9,127 nt of DNA from the NCBI GenBank assembly GCA_046545675.1, contig JBKGZI010000242.1:1-9127 (forward strand), written 5' to 3'. How positions within the stretch are numbered: position 1 is the stretch's first letter; every line of letters starts with the position of its first letter. Shown here in pieces: positions 1-7,092 of this stretch. Source of the DNA: CAYLTX01 sp046545675 (GTDB taxonomy: Bacteria; Myxococcota_A; Bradymonadia; Bradymonadales; Bradymonadaceae). The notes under the pieces were generated by a model, which was not told the DNA's origin, ran no database searches, and saw only the letters and a list, made by a program, of their open reading frames with translations. Position numbers and translations under genes: made by a program.

Positions 1-884
1 CCCGCCTCGACGGCCTCGACGACGGCGGCGAGCGCCTGCGGCTGACCTTCGACAGTACTTATCAGACCTACGACGGCGAGTTCTGCGACGAATTCGGCTG
101 CCACGCGGCCAACGCCGAGGTGACCGCGCATATCTGGCGCCACCCGGACCGGGCCCAACCCACCGTGGTGTGTCTGCACTGTTGGTGCGGCGGGTATCTA
201 CGCTTCGAAGAGCGCATCTTCGCGGTCAAGAAGCTGTACGACCAGGGTTTTAACGTCGTCGTGGTGACGCTGCCCTTCCACGGCGATCGCACGCCGACCG
301 ACGCGCTATTCTCCGGCCAATTCTTTCCCAGTCCCGACCTGCGGCGCACCAACGAGGCCTTCGGTCAGGCGGTCGCCGACGTGCGGCTTCTGACCCGCTG
401 GCTGCGCAAAAAGGGCCATACCGGCCCGATGGGCGTGATGGGCATCAGCCTGGGCGGGTATTTGAGCGCTCTGATAGTCAGCCTGAGCGATGATTATGAT
501 TTCGCCGTGCCGATCATCGCGCCGGTCTCGTTTGGCGACATCCTGTGGTGGCACGGCTCGGAGCGCGAGGCGCGCTCGAGGTTCGAGGACTCCGGGATCA
601 ACCTGGAGTTCTTGCGCAATGTCTGGGCGCTTCATTGCCCGTTGAGCTACGACCTGCAGATCCCCAAAGACCGCGTGCTCATCGTCGCCGGCGCCGGCGA
701 CGAGGTCGTCCGGCCGGCCCAGAGCCTCGCGCTTTGGAGCCACTGGGACGAGCCGGAGCTGCGCTGGTTCATCGGCAGCCACCTGGGCAATTTGCGCTGG
801 CTCGCCGGCAGCTTCACCGGCGGTGGCGGGGTCTTCGACTTTATGAGCCCGGTGGTCGATTGGCTGGACGAGTTGGAGTTTTGA
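1..884 (+). CDS. Alpha/beta-hydrolase family protein, 5'-truncated by window edge
   Basis: The frame is open from the first complete codon at position 3 to TGA at 882-884 (293 codons visible), so the true start lies left of the window. A GTG at 120 would give 254 residues, but coding-like sequence continues upstream of it, so I do not take it as the start. Numbering from that GTG, an HCWCGG oxyanion-hole-like segment (20-25) follows a hydrophobic strand. The nucleophile elbow GISLGG places Ser110, the likely acid is Asp194 in AGAGDEVV, and the likely base is His221 in GSHLG. The Ser-Asp-His order and spacing fit an intracellular alpha/beta hydrolase (esterase or peptidase-like). The substrate cannot be told. 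The visible part is rich in Trp (11 residues), unlike the genes to its right. It is separated from the trp operon by about 290 nt and is probably an independent transcription unit. Family-level call is fairly sure; function is unknown. Confidence 0.8.
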   Translation, partial: RLDGLDDGGERLRLTFDSTYQTYDGEFCDEFGCHAANAEVTAHIWRHPDRAQPTVVCLHCWCGGYLRFEERIFAVKKLYDQGFNVVVVTLPFHGDRTPTDALFSGQFFPSPDLRRTNEAFGQAVADVRLLTRWLRKKGHTGPMGVMGISLGGYLSALIVSLSDDYDFAVPIIAPVSFGDILWWHGSEREARSRFEDSGINLEFLRNVWALHCPLSYDLQIPKDRVLIVAGAGDEVVRPAQSLALWSHWDEPELRWFIGSHLGNLRWLAGSFTGGGGVFDFMSPVVDWLDELEF

Positions 885-935
885 GGGGCTTGGCGCCCAG
901 GGTGCGTCCATCATCTGTAGGATGGCCGACGATAG

Positions 936-1046
936 CCTCCCCGCTTTTGCAGTTTAAAAGTGGGGAGGATCAAGGTGGGGGACAACGCAACCTGAAGCCC
1001 CCACCTTGATCCTCCCCTTCTCTCCGCTGCGCTCCGAGTGGGGAGG
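936..1046. repeat. GC-rich intergenic element of alternating inverted repeats
   Basis: Four alternating copies of a 7-mer occur: CCTCCCC (936-942), GGGGAGG (962-968), CCTCCCC (1011-1017), GGGGAGG (1040-1046). The core is a perfect 20-bp inverted repeat, 962-981 against 998-1017, with a 16-nt loop. The left pair extends to a 13-bp stem (936-948 with 956-968, one G-U) with a 7-nt loop. The right pair closes 1011-1017 with 1040-1046. The central stem and the two flanking stems are mutually exclusive. No ORF lies in it and no T-run follows any arm, so it is not a classical intrinsic terminator, though it could still end transcription of the upstream hydrolase. It looks like a dispersed intergenic palindrome or MITE-like unit, which one window cannot prove. 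Confidence 0.75.
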
Positions 1047-1096
1047 GAGCTTATCGCTAACAGACGGCGGATGAACACACGTTGCCCAAACGTCCC

Positions 1097-1125
1097 TTGA
1101 CTTTGCCCCCTTGCCTGCCGATGCT
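1097..1125 (+). promoter_or_regulatory. Putative sigma70-type promoter of the trp operon
   Basis: TTGACT at 1097-1102 matches the -35 consensus in five of six positions. With 17-bp spacing the -10 hexamer would be GATGCT (1120-1125), which is weak (three of six). Transcription would begin near 1131-1134, about 45 nt before the leader ORF, a sensible position for an attenuated operon. A small dyad, ACGTT-N5-AACGT (1079-1093), lies just upstream of the -35. No TrpR-operator-like sequence is evident. The call rests on position and the -35 only. Confidence 0.4.
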
Positions 1126-1176
1126 TAACAGGACGCAGGTAGTTTTAGCGCACCGAGTACATACGAAGAGCAACTC

Positions 1177-1269
1177 ATGCTGAGTCAGCAGAACATTCTC
1201 GACAGTCAGTGGTGGTGGCCTTGCTACGCATATACATGCGGTGGCCGCCTTCTGGCTGTGAGCGAATGA
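1177..1269 (+). CDS. trpL: trp operon leader peptide with three consecutive Trp codons
   Basis: This is a 30-codon ORF starting at ATG 1177 and ending at TGA 1267-1269, preceded by GAAGAG (1165-1170) six bases before the ATG. Residues 12-14 are Trp-Trp-Trp (TGG TGG TGG, 1210-1218), followed by Pro-Cys-Tyr-Ala-Tyr. A run of three Trp in a short ORF directly ahead of a tryptophan operon and an intrinsic terminator is the hallmark of a ribosome-mediated attenuation sensor. Low charged tRNA-Trp stalls the ribosome there. The peptide itself probably has no other function. It is about twice the length of the 14-residue enterobacterial TrpL, and its last 16 residues run through the segment expected to form the antiterminator. 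The ORF and Trp run are directly seen; the role is inferred from known trp attenuators. Confidence 0.88.
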   Translation: MLSQQNILDSQWWWPCYAYTCGGRLLAVSE

Positions 1270-1324
1270 GCTGACTCACAGAGATAAAACGCACAGGCGA
1301 TTCGAGCCCACCGGAGACGGTGGG
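1179..1324 (+). promoter_or_regulatory. trp attenuator leader RNA with alternative pairings
   Basis: Four segments with mutually exclusive pairings are visible. Segment 1 is GGTGGCC (1214-1220, overlapping the Trp codons); it pairs with segment 2, GGCCGCC (1243-1249), through seven pairs with one G-U. Inside that loop CGCAT (1227-1231) pairs with ATGCG (1236-1240). CGGTGG at 1239-1244 is identical to part of the terminator 3' arm and can instead pair with CCACCG (1308-1313), pre-empting the terminator; CTGTG (1256-1260) with CACAG (1292-1296) could extend this antiterminator. Segments 3 and 4 form the terminator (1307-1324). TGAGTCAGC (1181-1189) also complements GCTGACTCA (1270-1278) perfectly over 9 bp, enclosing the 1:2 hairpin. 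Expected logic: stalling at the Trp codons hides segment 1, frees segment 2 to pair with segment 3, and lets transcription reach aroF. Confidence 0.82.
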
Positions 1325-1335
1325 TTTTTTGTTTT
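1307..1335 (+). terminator. Intrinsic terminator of the trp attenuator
   Basis: A perfect 7-bp stem, CCCACCG (1307-1313) with CGGTGGG (1318-1324), is capped by a GAGA tetraloop of the GNRA type. It is followed immediately by six T, one G and four T (1325-1335). It lies between the leader stop codon and aroF, so it ends transcription prematurely when tryptophan is plentiful. Confidence 0.92.
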
Positions 1336-1383
1336 CTTGGACTATTCGAGACAGACGTTTTTCAAACCAATGAAGGAGAAGTC

Positions 1384-2397
1384 ATGATCATCGTATTGAA
1401 GCCACAGACCACCGAAGAGCAAGCCCGCGAATTGATGGAGCGCATCGCCGAACTCGGCCTCGAACCGCTGCATATGCCCGGCACCGAGCGCACGGTGCTC
1501 GGGGCGATCGGCGACGAGCGCCTCATCGAGAAGTTGCACCTGGACAGCCATCCCGCCGTCGAAAAGATCACGCCGGTGCTCAGCCCCTACAAGCTGGTCA
1601 GCCGCGAGATGCAGCCCCACGACACCGTCGTCGACGTCGGCGGGGTGGCAGTCGGCGGCAGCCGCCTGGCCGTCATCGCAGGGCCGTGCTCGGTGGAGAG
1701 CGACGAGCAGATGCTCGAGACCGGCCGCGCGGTCAAAGAGGCCGGCGCGTCCATCCTGCGCGGCGGCGCGTTCAAGCCGCGCACCAGCCCGTATAGCTTC
1801 CAGGGGCTGGGCGTCGAGGGCCTCGAGATCTTGGAGCGTGCCAGCGCCGAGCTGGCCATGCCGGCGTTCACCGAGGTCATGAGTGAGAATGATGTCGACG
1901 CCGTCGAGGCCCACGCCGCGGGCTTCCAGATCGGCTCGCGCAATATGAAGAACTCGCGCTTGTTGCAGGCGGTCGGTCAGCGCAAAACGCCCGTGCTGCT
2001 CAAGCGCGGCATGTCGGCGAGCATCAAAGAGCTGCTGCTCGCCGCCGAGTATATCGTCGCCGAGGGCAACCCGAACGTGATCTTATGTGAGCGCGGCATC
2101 ACCACCTTCGAGACGGCCACCAGAAACACCCTCGACCTCAACGCGGTGCCGGTGCTCAAGCAAAAGACTCACCTGCCGGTCGTCGTCGATCCCTCTCACG
2201 GCACCGGCGTACGCGAATACGTCAAGCCGATGGCGCTGGCAGCGCTGGCAGCCGGGGCCGACGGCATCATCGTCGAGGTTCATTGCAAGCCCGAAGATGC
2301 GCTCTCCGACGGCCAGCAGTCGCTATACCCCGAGCAATTCACCGATCTCATGGACGGTGTGCGCCGCATCGCCGTCGCCATGGGGAGGGAAGTCTGA
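1384..2397 (+). CDS. aroF: 3-deoxy-D-arabino-heptulosonate 7-phosphate (DAHP) synthase, type I-beta
   Basis: This cytoplasmic enzyme condenses phosphoenolpyruvate with erythrose 4-phosphate, the first step of the shikimate pathway. It has 337 residues. Residues 1-~70 form an N-terminal ferredoxin-like regulatory domain, and ~90-337 form the TIM barrel. Barrel motifs are AGPCSVES (99-106), RGGAFKPRTSPYSFQG (126-141), GSRNMKN (184-190), KRG (207-209), CERG (235-238), DPSHG (269-273) and EVH (298-300). The metal ligands would be Cys102, His272, Glu298 and Asp309, the same numbering I recall for the Thermotoga maritima enzyme, whose N-terminal domain mediates feedback inhibition by Tyr/Phe. The effector here cannot be read from sequence. 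The start ATG has AAGGAG (1373-1378) five bases upstream. It is the first structural gene after the attenuator, and its stop overlaps the trpE start by one base. The protein contains no Trp. Confidence 0.95.
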   Translation: MIIVLKPQTTEEQARELMERIAELGLEPLHMPGTERTVLGAIGDERLIEKLHLDSHPAVEKITPVLSPYKLVSREMQPHDTVVDVGGVAVGGSRLAVIAGPCSVESDEQMLETGRAVKEAGASILRGGAFKPRTSPYSFQGLGVEGLEILERASAELAMPAFTEVMSENDVDAVEAHAAGFQIGSRNMKNSRLLQAVGQRKTPVLLKRGMSASIKELLLAAEYIVAEGNPNVILCERGITTFETATRNTLDLNAVPVLKQKTHLPVVVDPSHGTGVREYVKPMALAALAAGADGIIVEVHCKPEDALSDGQQSLYPEQFTDLMDGVRRIAVAMGREV

Positions 2398-4031
2398 TGC
2401 AAGGTCCCAACCTCAAGATAGGTCAAATCTTGCCGATCTCTCGGCGCATCGCCACGCCGGCCGATCCGCTGGCGCTATTCGAGGCGCTGACCGACTCGGG
2501 TAATCGTTCGGACACCGTCCTGCTCGAATCGGCCGACAGCGCCCGCGGCGTCGCGCTTCGCAGCATCTTGGTGACGCGTTGTGCAGTGCGAGCGACCTGT
2601 ACGGGCAGCCGCGTTGGCCTCGAGGCGCTCACTGCCAACGGGCGCTCGGCCCTCGAGCACGTCGAGCCCAGGCTGGCCCAATTGGGGTCGGTCAGCCGGG
2701 ACGACGAGACGCTTGTCTTCGAGCCGGCTGATGCCAATTTGGCTGACGGCAGCGCAGGACTCGGTGAACGCCAACGCCTGCGCGCCCCGTCGTGTCTCGA
2801 CGCACTCCGGGCGATGGTCTTCGGCTTCGATCTCGTCGCCAACCCCGGCCCGCTGTCGATGGTCTGCCCGGGCATATTCGCCTACGACCTCATCGAGCAT
2901 TTCGAGCCGCTGCCCGACGTGCCCCGCGGCGCAGACGACTTCCCGGACTTCGTCTTCTGGCTGCCCGAGGAGATGGTCGTCATCGACCACGCTGCAGCCA
3001 CGACCACCGTGCTGCGTCATGTATACGGCGGCAGCGAGTCGCGCGGCTGCTACCACGACGCCGTCGACGCGATCGACCGGTTGACCGACTCGGTCGCCGC
3101 GGCGACCTCGCGCACGGCCACCTCTGACGCGACCAGCCCGCCTGTGGCGACCTCCGACGACGCTCCGCACGCCCGGGTCGACGTCAGCGACGCCGACTTC
3201 GCAGACGCCGTCGATAAGCTCAAGGAGCATATTTTCGCCGGAGACGTCTTCCAGGCGGTCACCTCGCGCACCTTCGAGGCGCCGTGCGAGGACTCGCTGA
3301 GCGCCTATCGCCGACTGCGTGCCGAGAATCCCAGCCCGTATATGTTCTATGTGCGCCGCGACGAAGACGTCGTCTTTGGCGCCTCGCCCGAGACCTGCGT
3401 CAAGGTCGACTCGCCTGAGAAGGGCAGCGCGCCCAAGCACGTCGAGATCCGCCCGATCGCCGGGACGCGCCCGCGGGGCTTCGGTCCCGACGGAGTCGAC
3501 CCGGACCTGGACGCGCGCATGGAGGCCGACCTTCGCCTCGACACCAAGGAACTCGCCGAGCATATGATGCTCGTCGACCTCGCCAGAAACGACGTCGCCC
3601 GCGTCAGCCGCACCGGCACCCGCCAGGTCACCAGGCTCCTGGGAGTCGACCGCTACTCCCACGTCATGCACCTGGTCAGCCACGTGCGCGGCGAGCTCGC
3701 CGCGGACCTCGACGCGCTGCACGCCTACGCAGGCTCGATGAATATGGGCACGCTCGTCGGCGCCCCGAAGGTGCGCGCCGCTCAGCTCGTGCGTGACTCT
3801 GAGGGCAACCGCCGCGGCATCTACGGCGGCGCAGTCGGCTATTTGACCCCTGACGGCGATATGGACACGGCGATCATCATCCGCTCGGCCCACGTCCGAG
3901 ACGGCGTCGCCCGAGTGCGCGCCGGAGCCGGAGTCGTCGCCGACTCCGATCCGGTGGCCGAGACCGACGAGACCCGCCGAAAGGCCCGCGCGGTGCTGCG
4001 TGCGCTCCAAAATAACCAGGAGATCAGATGA
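2397..4031 (+). CDS. trpE: Anthranilate synthase component I
   Basis: It converts chorismate to anthranilate, using ammonia delivered by TrpG. I place the start at ATG 2397, whose A is the last base of the aroF stop, because GGAGG (2384-2388) lies eight bases upstream; this gives 544 residues. The frame stays open upstream, but that part is shadow sequence inside aroF. LLES (42-45) and NPSPYMF (311-317) correspond to the Trp feedback site of enterobacterial TrpE. Chorismate-binding motifs are IAGTRPRG (354-361), EHMMLVDLARND (388-399), MNMGTLVGAPKVRAAQL (448-464), GGAVGY (477-482) and AGAGVVADSDP (509-519). An Ala/Thr/Ser/Asp-rich linker at ~233-262 separates the N-terminal part from the catalytic core. 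Overall wording, such as ETDETRRKARAVLRAL near the end, resembles the enteric form closely. It overlaps trpG by 4 nt, consistent with 1:1 coupled synthesis of the two subunits. Confidence 0.96.
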   Translation: MQGPNLKIGQILPISRRIATPADPLALFEALTDSGNRSDTVLLESADSARGVALRSILVTRCAVRATCTGSRVGLEALTANGRSALEHVEPRLAQLGSVSRDDETLVFEPADANLADGSAGLGERQRLRAPSCLDALRAMVFGFDLVANPGPLSMVCPGIFAYDLIEHFEPLPDVPRGADDFPDFVFWLPEEMVVIDHAAATTTVLRHVYGGSESRGCYHDAVDAIDRLTDSVAAATSRTATSDATSPPVATSDDAPHARVDVSDADFADAVDKLKEHIFAGDVFQAVTSRTFEAPCEDSLSAYRRLRAENPSPYMFYVRRDEDVVFGASPETCVKVDSPEKGSAPKHVEIRPIAGTRPRGFGPDGVDPDLDARMEADLRLDTKELAEHMMLVDLARNDVARVSRTGTRQVTRLLGVDRYSHVMHLVSHVRGELAADLDALHAYAGSMNMGTLVGAPKVRAAQLVRDSEGNRRGIYGGAVGYLTPDGDMDTAIIIRSAHVRDGVARVRAGAGVVADSDPVAETDETRRKARAVLRALQNNQEIR

Positions 4032-4639
4032 GTGATTCTCAGCTAGAAATTCTCTTCATCGACAACTTCGACTCATTCTCGTTCAACCTGGTCGATGAGT
4101 TCGCCCGTCGCGGCGCCCGCGTCGAGGTCTATCGAAACGATATGTCGGTTGGGCGCGCCGTCGAGCTCGTCGACGCGCGTCTCGGCCCGGCGAAGCCGCC
4201 TGCGCTGCTGGTCCTCTCGCCGGGCCCCGGCTCGCCTGCCGACGCCGGTTGCTGCGTCGAGCTCGTGCGCCAGGTCGCCGGAAAGATCCCCATCTTGGGC
4301 GTCTGCCTGGGCCATCAGGCCCTCATCGAGGCGTTCGGCGGCAGCATCGGGCGCAGCGGCCAGGTCTTTCACGGCAAGGCCTCCGAGTTGGTCCACGACA
4401 AAGCCGGCCTCTTCGACGGACTCGAAAGCCCGCTGAAGGTCGGTCGCTATCACTCGCTGGTCGCCCACGAGTTGCCCGACGAGCTCGCTCCCACTGCACA
4501 GATTGGAGAGACGGTGATGGCCGTCGAGCACCGTAAATTGCCGGTATTCGGGGTCCAATTTCACCCCGAATCGATCCTGACGCCCCGGGGCGGACAACTC
4601 ATCGATAATTTGCTCGCTCAATCGCGAGGTGACCAATGA
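4028..4639 (+). CDS. trpG: Anthranilate synthase component II, glutamine amidotransferase
   Basis: This class I glutamine amidotransferase hydrolyses glutamine and passes ammonia to TrpE. It has 203 residues. LSPGPG (63-68) forms the oxyanion strand, GVCLGHQ (91-97) holds the nucleophile Cys93, and HPES (179-182) gives the His179/Glu181 pair. HGKAS (115-119) and YHSLV (141-145) are standard. The triad is intact. The gene starts in an ATGA overlap with trpE, with AGGAG (4018-4022) five bases before the ATG, and ends in an ATGA overlap with trpD. The sequence strongly resembles the TrpG half of the enterobacterial TrpG-D fusion, yet here it is a separate protein ending at TGA 4637-4639. The context beside trpE makes a role in tryptophan rather than folate synthesis (PabA) most likely, although such subunits can serve both. 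Confidence 0.95.
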   Translation: MSDSQLEILFIDNFDSFSFNLVDEFARRGARVEVYRNDMSVGRAVELVDARLGPAKPPALLVLSPGPGSPADAGCCVELVRQVAGKIPILGVCLGHQALIEAFGGSIGRSGQVFHGKASELVHDKAGLFDGLESPLKVGRYHSLVAHELPDELAPTAQIGETVMAVEHRKLPVFGVQFHPESILTPRGGQLIDNLLAQSRGDQ

Positions 4640-5661
4640 GCCAACCACTCATAAAAAGCCTGCTCGAACAAATCTGTGACGGCCAAGATCTCGACTTCGA
4701 CCAGAGCTTCGAGGTCTTCTCCAAGCTCATCGACGGCGAGCTCGACGAGATCGCGATCACCTCGCTGGTGGTGGCGCTCAAAGCCAAGGGCGAGGCGCCC
4801 CCGGAGATCGCCGGCGCCGCGCAGGCCCTTCGAAACGGCGCCAATGGGTTTCCGAGCCCCGATTATACCTTCGTGGACACCTGCGGCACCGGCGGCGACG
4901 GCGCGGGCACGGTCAACGTCTCGACGGCGGTGGCGCTTGTGTGCGCGGCGATGGACATCCCGGTGGCCAAGCACGGCAACCGCTCGGTGTCGTCCAAATG
5001 CGGCTCGGCCGACGTGCTCGAGCAGCTCGGCGTGCGCCTCGACGCCCCGGCCGAGGTGGCGCGTCGATGCCTCGACGAGGCCGGTATTTGCTTCTTATTC
5101 GCGCCGCGCTACCACGCAGGCGTTCGCTTCGCGATGCCGGTGCGCCGCCGGCTCGCCACCCGCACCATCTTCAACCTGCTCGGGCCGCTGGTGAACCCGG
5201 CGCGCCCGCCCTGTCAGCTCATGGGGGTCTACGACCCGAAACTATGCGCGCCGTTGGCCGAGACGCTGCGTCTGTTGGGCCTCGAGCGCGCGCTGGTCGT
5301 CCACGGCAGCGGCCTCGACGAGCTCGCCATTCACGGGCCGACCACCGTCGCGCAGCTTCGCGATGGGCAGGTCAGCGAGTTCGAGATCTGCCCCGAGGAG
5401 GCCGGGCTGAGTCGCCACCCGCTCGAGGCGCTCGCAGGCGGCGAGCCCGACGAGAACGCCCGCGCGTTCGAGAAGATCTTGGCCGGTGATGCCCCCGAGG
5501 CGCACAACGCGGCCGTCGCGCTCAACGCCGGCGCGGTCGCCTGGATCTCCGGACGCGCCGACACGCTGGCCGACGGCGTCGAGCGCGCGCTGGACGTCAT
5601 CCACAGCGGCGACGCTGCCGCTCGTATGCAGGTATTTGCGGAGGTCTCCAATGAAGGCTGA
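4636..5661 (+). CDS. trpD: Anthranilate phosphoribosyltransferase
   Basis: It transfers the phosphoribosyl group of PRPP to anthranilate. It has 341 residues, normal for the stand-alone enzyme. The PRPP/Mg-binding glycine loop CGTGGD is at 83-88, NVSTA at 94-98, the KHGNRSVSSKCGSAD stretch begins at 112, and NLLGPLVNP is at 180-188. DE at 228-229 fits the second metal site, and the helical N-terminal domain (~1-70) is present. The start overlaps the trpG stop (ATGA), with GAGG (4626-4629) six bases before the ATG. The 3' end overlaps the trpC-F start by 11 nt. Confidence 0.96.
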   Translation: MSQPLIKSLLEQICDGQDLDFDQSFEVFSKLIDGELDEIAITSLVVALKAKGEAPPEIAGAAQALRNGANGFPSPDYTFVDTCGTGGDGAGTVNVSTAVALVCAAMDIPVAKHGNRSVSSKCGSADVLEQLGVRLDAPAEVARRCLDEAGICFLFAPRYHAGVRFAMPVRRRLATRTIFNLLGPLVNPARPPCQLMGVYDPKLCAPLAETLRLLGLERALVVHGSGLDELAIHGPTTVAQLRDGQVSEFEICPEEAGLSRHPLEALAGGEPDENARAFEKILAGDAPEAHNAAVALNAGAVAWISGRADTLADGVERALDVIHSGDAAARMQVFAEVSNEG

Positions 5662-7092
5662 TCAGGTGCTGGATAAGATCCTCGAACGAAAGCGCGCAGA
5701 CGTCGCCCGCCGCAAGGCCGCGCGGCCACTCGAGAGCTTTCGCGACGGCTTGAGGCCCTCCGACCGCAGCCTCGAGGAGGCGCTTCGCCGCCCGCGCATG
5801 GGCTTTATCCTCGAGTGCAAAGCCGCCTCACCGTCGCGCGGTCGCATCCGGGAGGACTTCGACCCGGCGCAGATCGCCAGGAGCTACGCTCCGTTCGCCG
5901 ACGCCATCTCGGTGTTGACCGACGAGCCCTTCTTCGACGGCCGCCTCGCCTACCTCCGCCAGGTACGCGACGCCGCCGACGTTCCGGTGTTGTGCAAGGA
6001 CTTCGTCGTCGAGCCCTACCAGGTATTCGAGGCGCGCGAGCACGGCGCCGACGCCATCTTGCTGATGATGTCAGTGCTCGACGACCGGGCCTTCGGGCGC
6101 TGCTTCGAGGCGGCGCGAAGCTTGAACGTCGACGTGCTCTGCGAGGTCCACGACGAGGCGGAGCTCGAGCGCGTGCTCGCTCACGGCAGTGGTTCACCGA
6201 CGAGCCAGCCGCCGATCATCGGTGTGAATAACCGCAATTTGAAGACCCTCGAGGTCGACCTCGCCTGCGCCGAGCGGCTCTCGGCGAAGATCCCGAGCGA
6301 CCGGGTCGTCGTCGGGGAGTCCGGCGTGTCGAATCACCGCGACGTGGTGCGCCTGCGCCCCCACTGCGACGCGTTGCTGGTCGGATCAGCCCTGATGGCC
6401 GCCGACGATCTCGATCTTGCGGTGCGCCGGCTGATCTTCGGCGACGTCAAGGTCTGCGGGCTCACCCGTCCTGAGGATGCACGCGCAGCCTTCGAGGCCG
6501 GCGCGACCCGAAACGGCGTGATCTTTGCGCCGAAATCGCCGCGGGTGGTCACGCCCGAGCAGGCCGAGGCGATTGGCCGTGCGTCGCCGGCAGGCCTGGT
6601 CGGGGTATTTGTGAACGCGCCGATCGAGCAAGTTTGCGGGCTGGTCGAGGCGCTCGGCTTGGAGGCGGTGCAGTTGCACGGCGACGAGGGGGCCGATTAT
6701 ATCGCGCGCCTGCGAAGCGCGCTGGCCGAGCCGACCGAGATCTGGCAGGTCGAGCGCGTCGACGACGAGCTTTCGATTTCGAAAGCAGGCGCCGATGCCG
6801 TCTTGCTCGACACCTTCGACCCCGAGCGCCGCGGCGGCACCGGCAAGAGCTTCGACTGGTCGCTACTCGACGACGCCGCGCTCGACTCGGTGGTCTTGAG
6901 CGGCGGCCTATCACCTGAGAACGCCGCCCGCGCCGACCAGATCGGCGCGCGCACTCTGGACGTCAATTCGGGCGTCGAGTCTGCCCCGGGGGTCAAAGAT
7001 CCCGCATTGCTAGAAGCATTTTTCGCAACGCTTGCTGGCCTTGGAAGAGGCGCTGGCCTTGGAAGAGGCGGCGACCGAAAAGGAGAGAGACG

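Noticed and set aside
306..914. 202-codon - strand frame opposite the hydrolase
   Set aside because: It shadows a gene with an intact catalytic triad, and its translation shows no family features.
1296..1313. T-arm-like GATTCGAG near the attenuator, hinting at a tRNA or T-box
   Set aside because: No acceptor, D or anticodon stem can be built around it, and no T-box sequence is seen. It is explained by the antiterminator/terminator region.
1300..1350. Direct repeat ATTCGAG (1300-1306 and 1344-1350) flanking the terminator
   Set aside because: A 7-bp repeat is too short to support a mobile-element footprint and is likely chance.
2283..2396. Possible 38-residue N-terminal extension of TrpE
   Set aside because: The extension is Arg-rich shadow sequence inside aroF. 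The ATG at 2397 has a good ribosome-binding site and gives a normal TrpE N-terminus.
2475..4010. 511-codon open frame on the - strand opposite trpE
   Set aside because: It is a by-product of high GC and biased third positions in trpE. It has no recognisable motifs, and the + strand carries an unmistakable anthranilate synthase.
5486..5650. Possible 55-residue N-terminal extension of TrpC-F
   Set aside because: It lies wholly inside trpD and reads as shadow sequence. ATG 5651 has GGAGG at proper spacing and starts a typical TrpC N-terminus.
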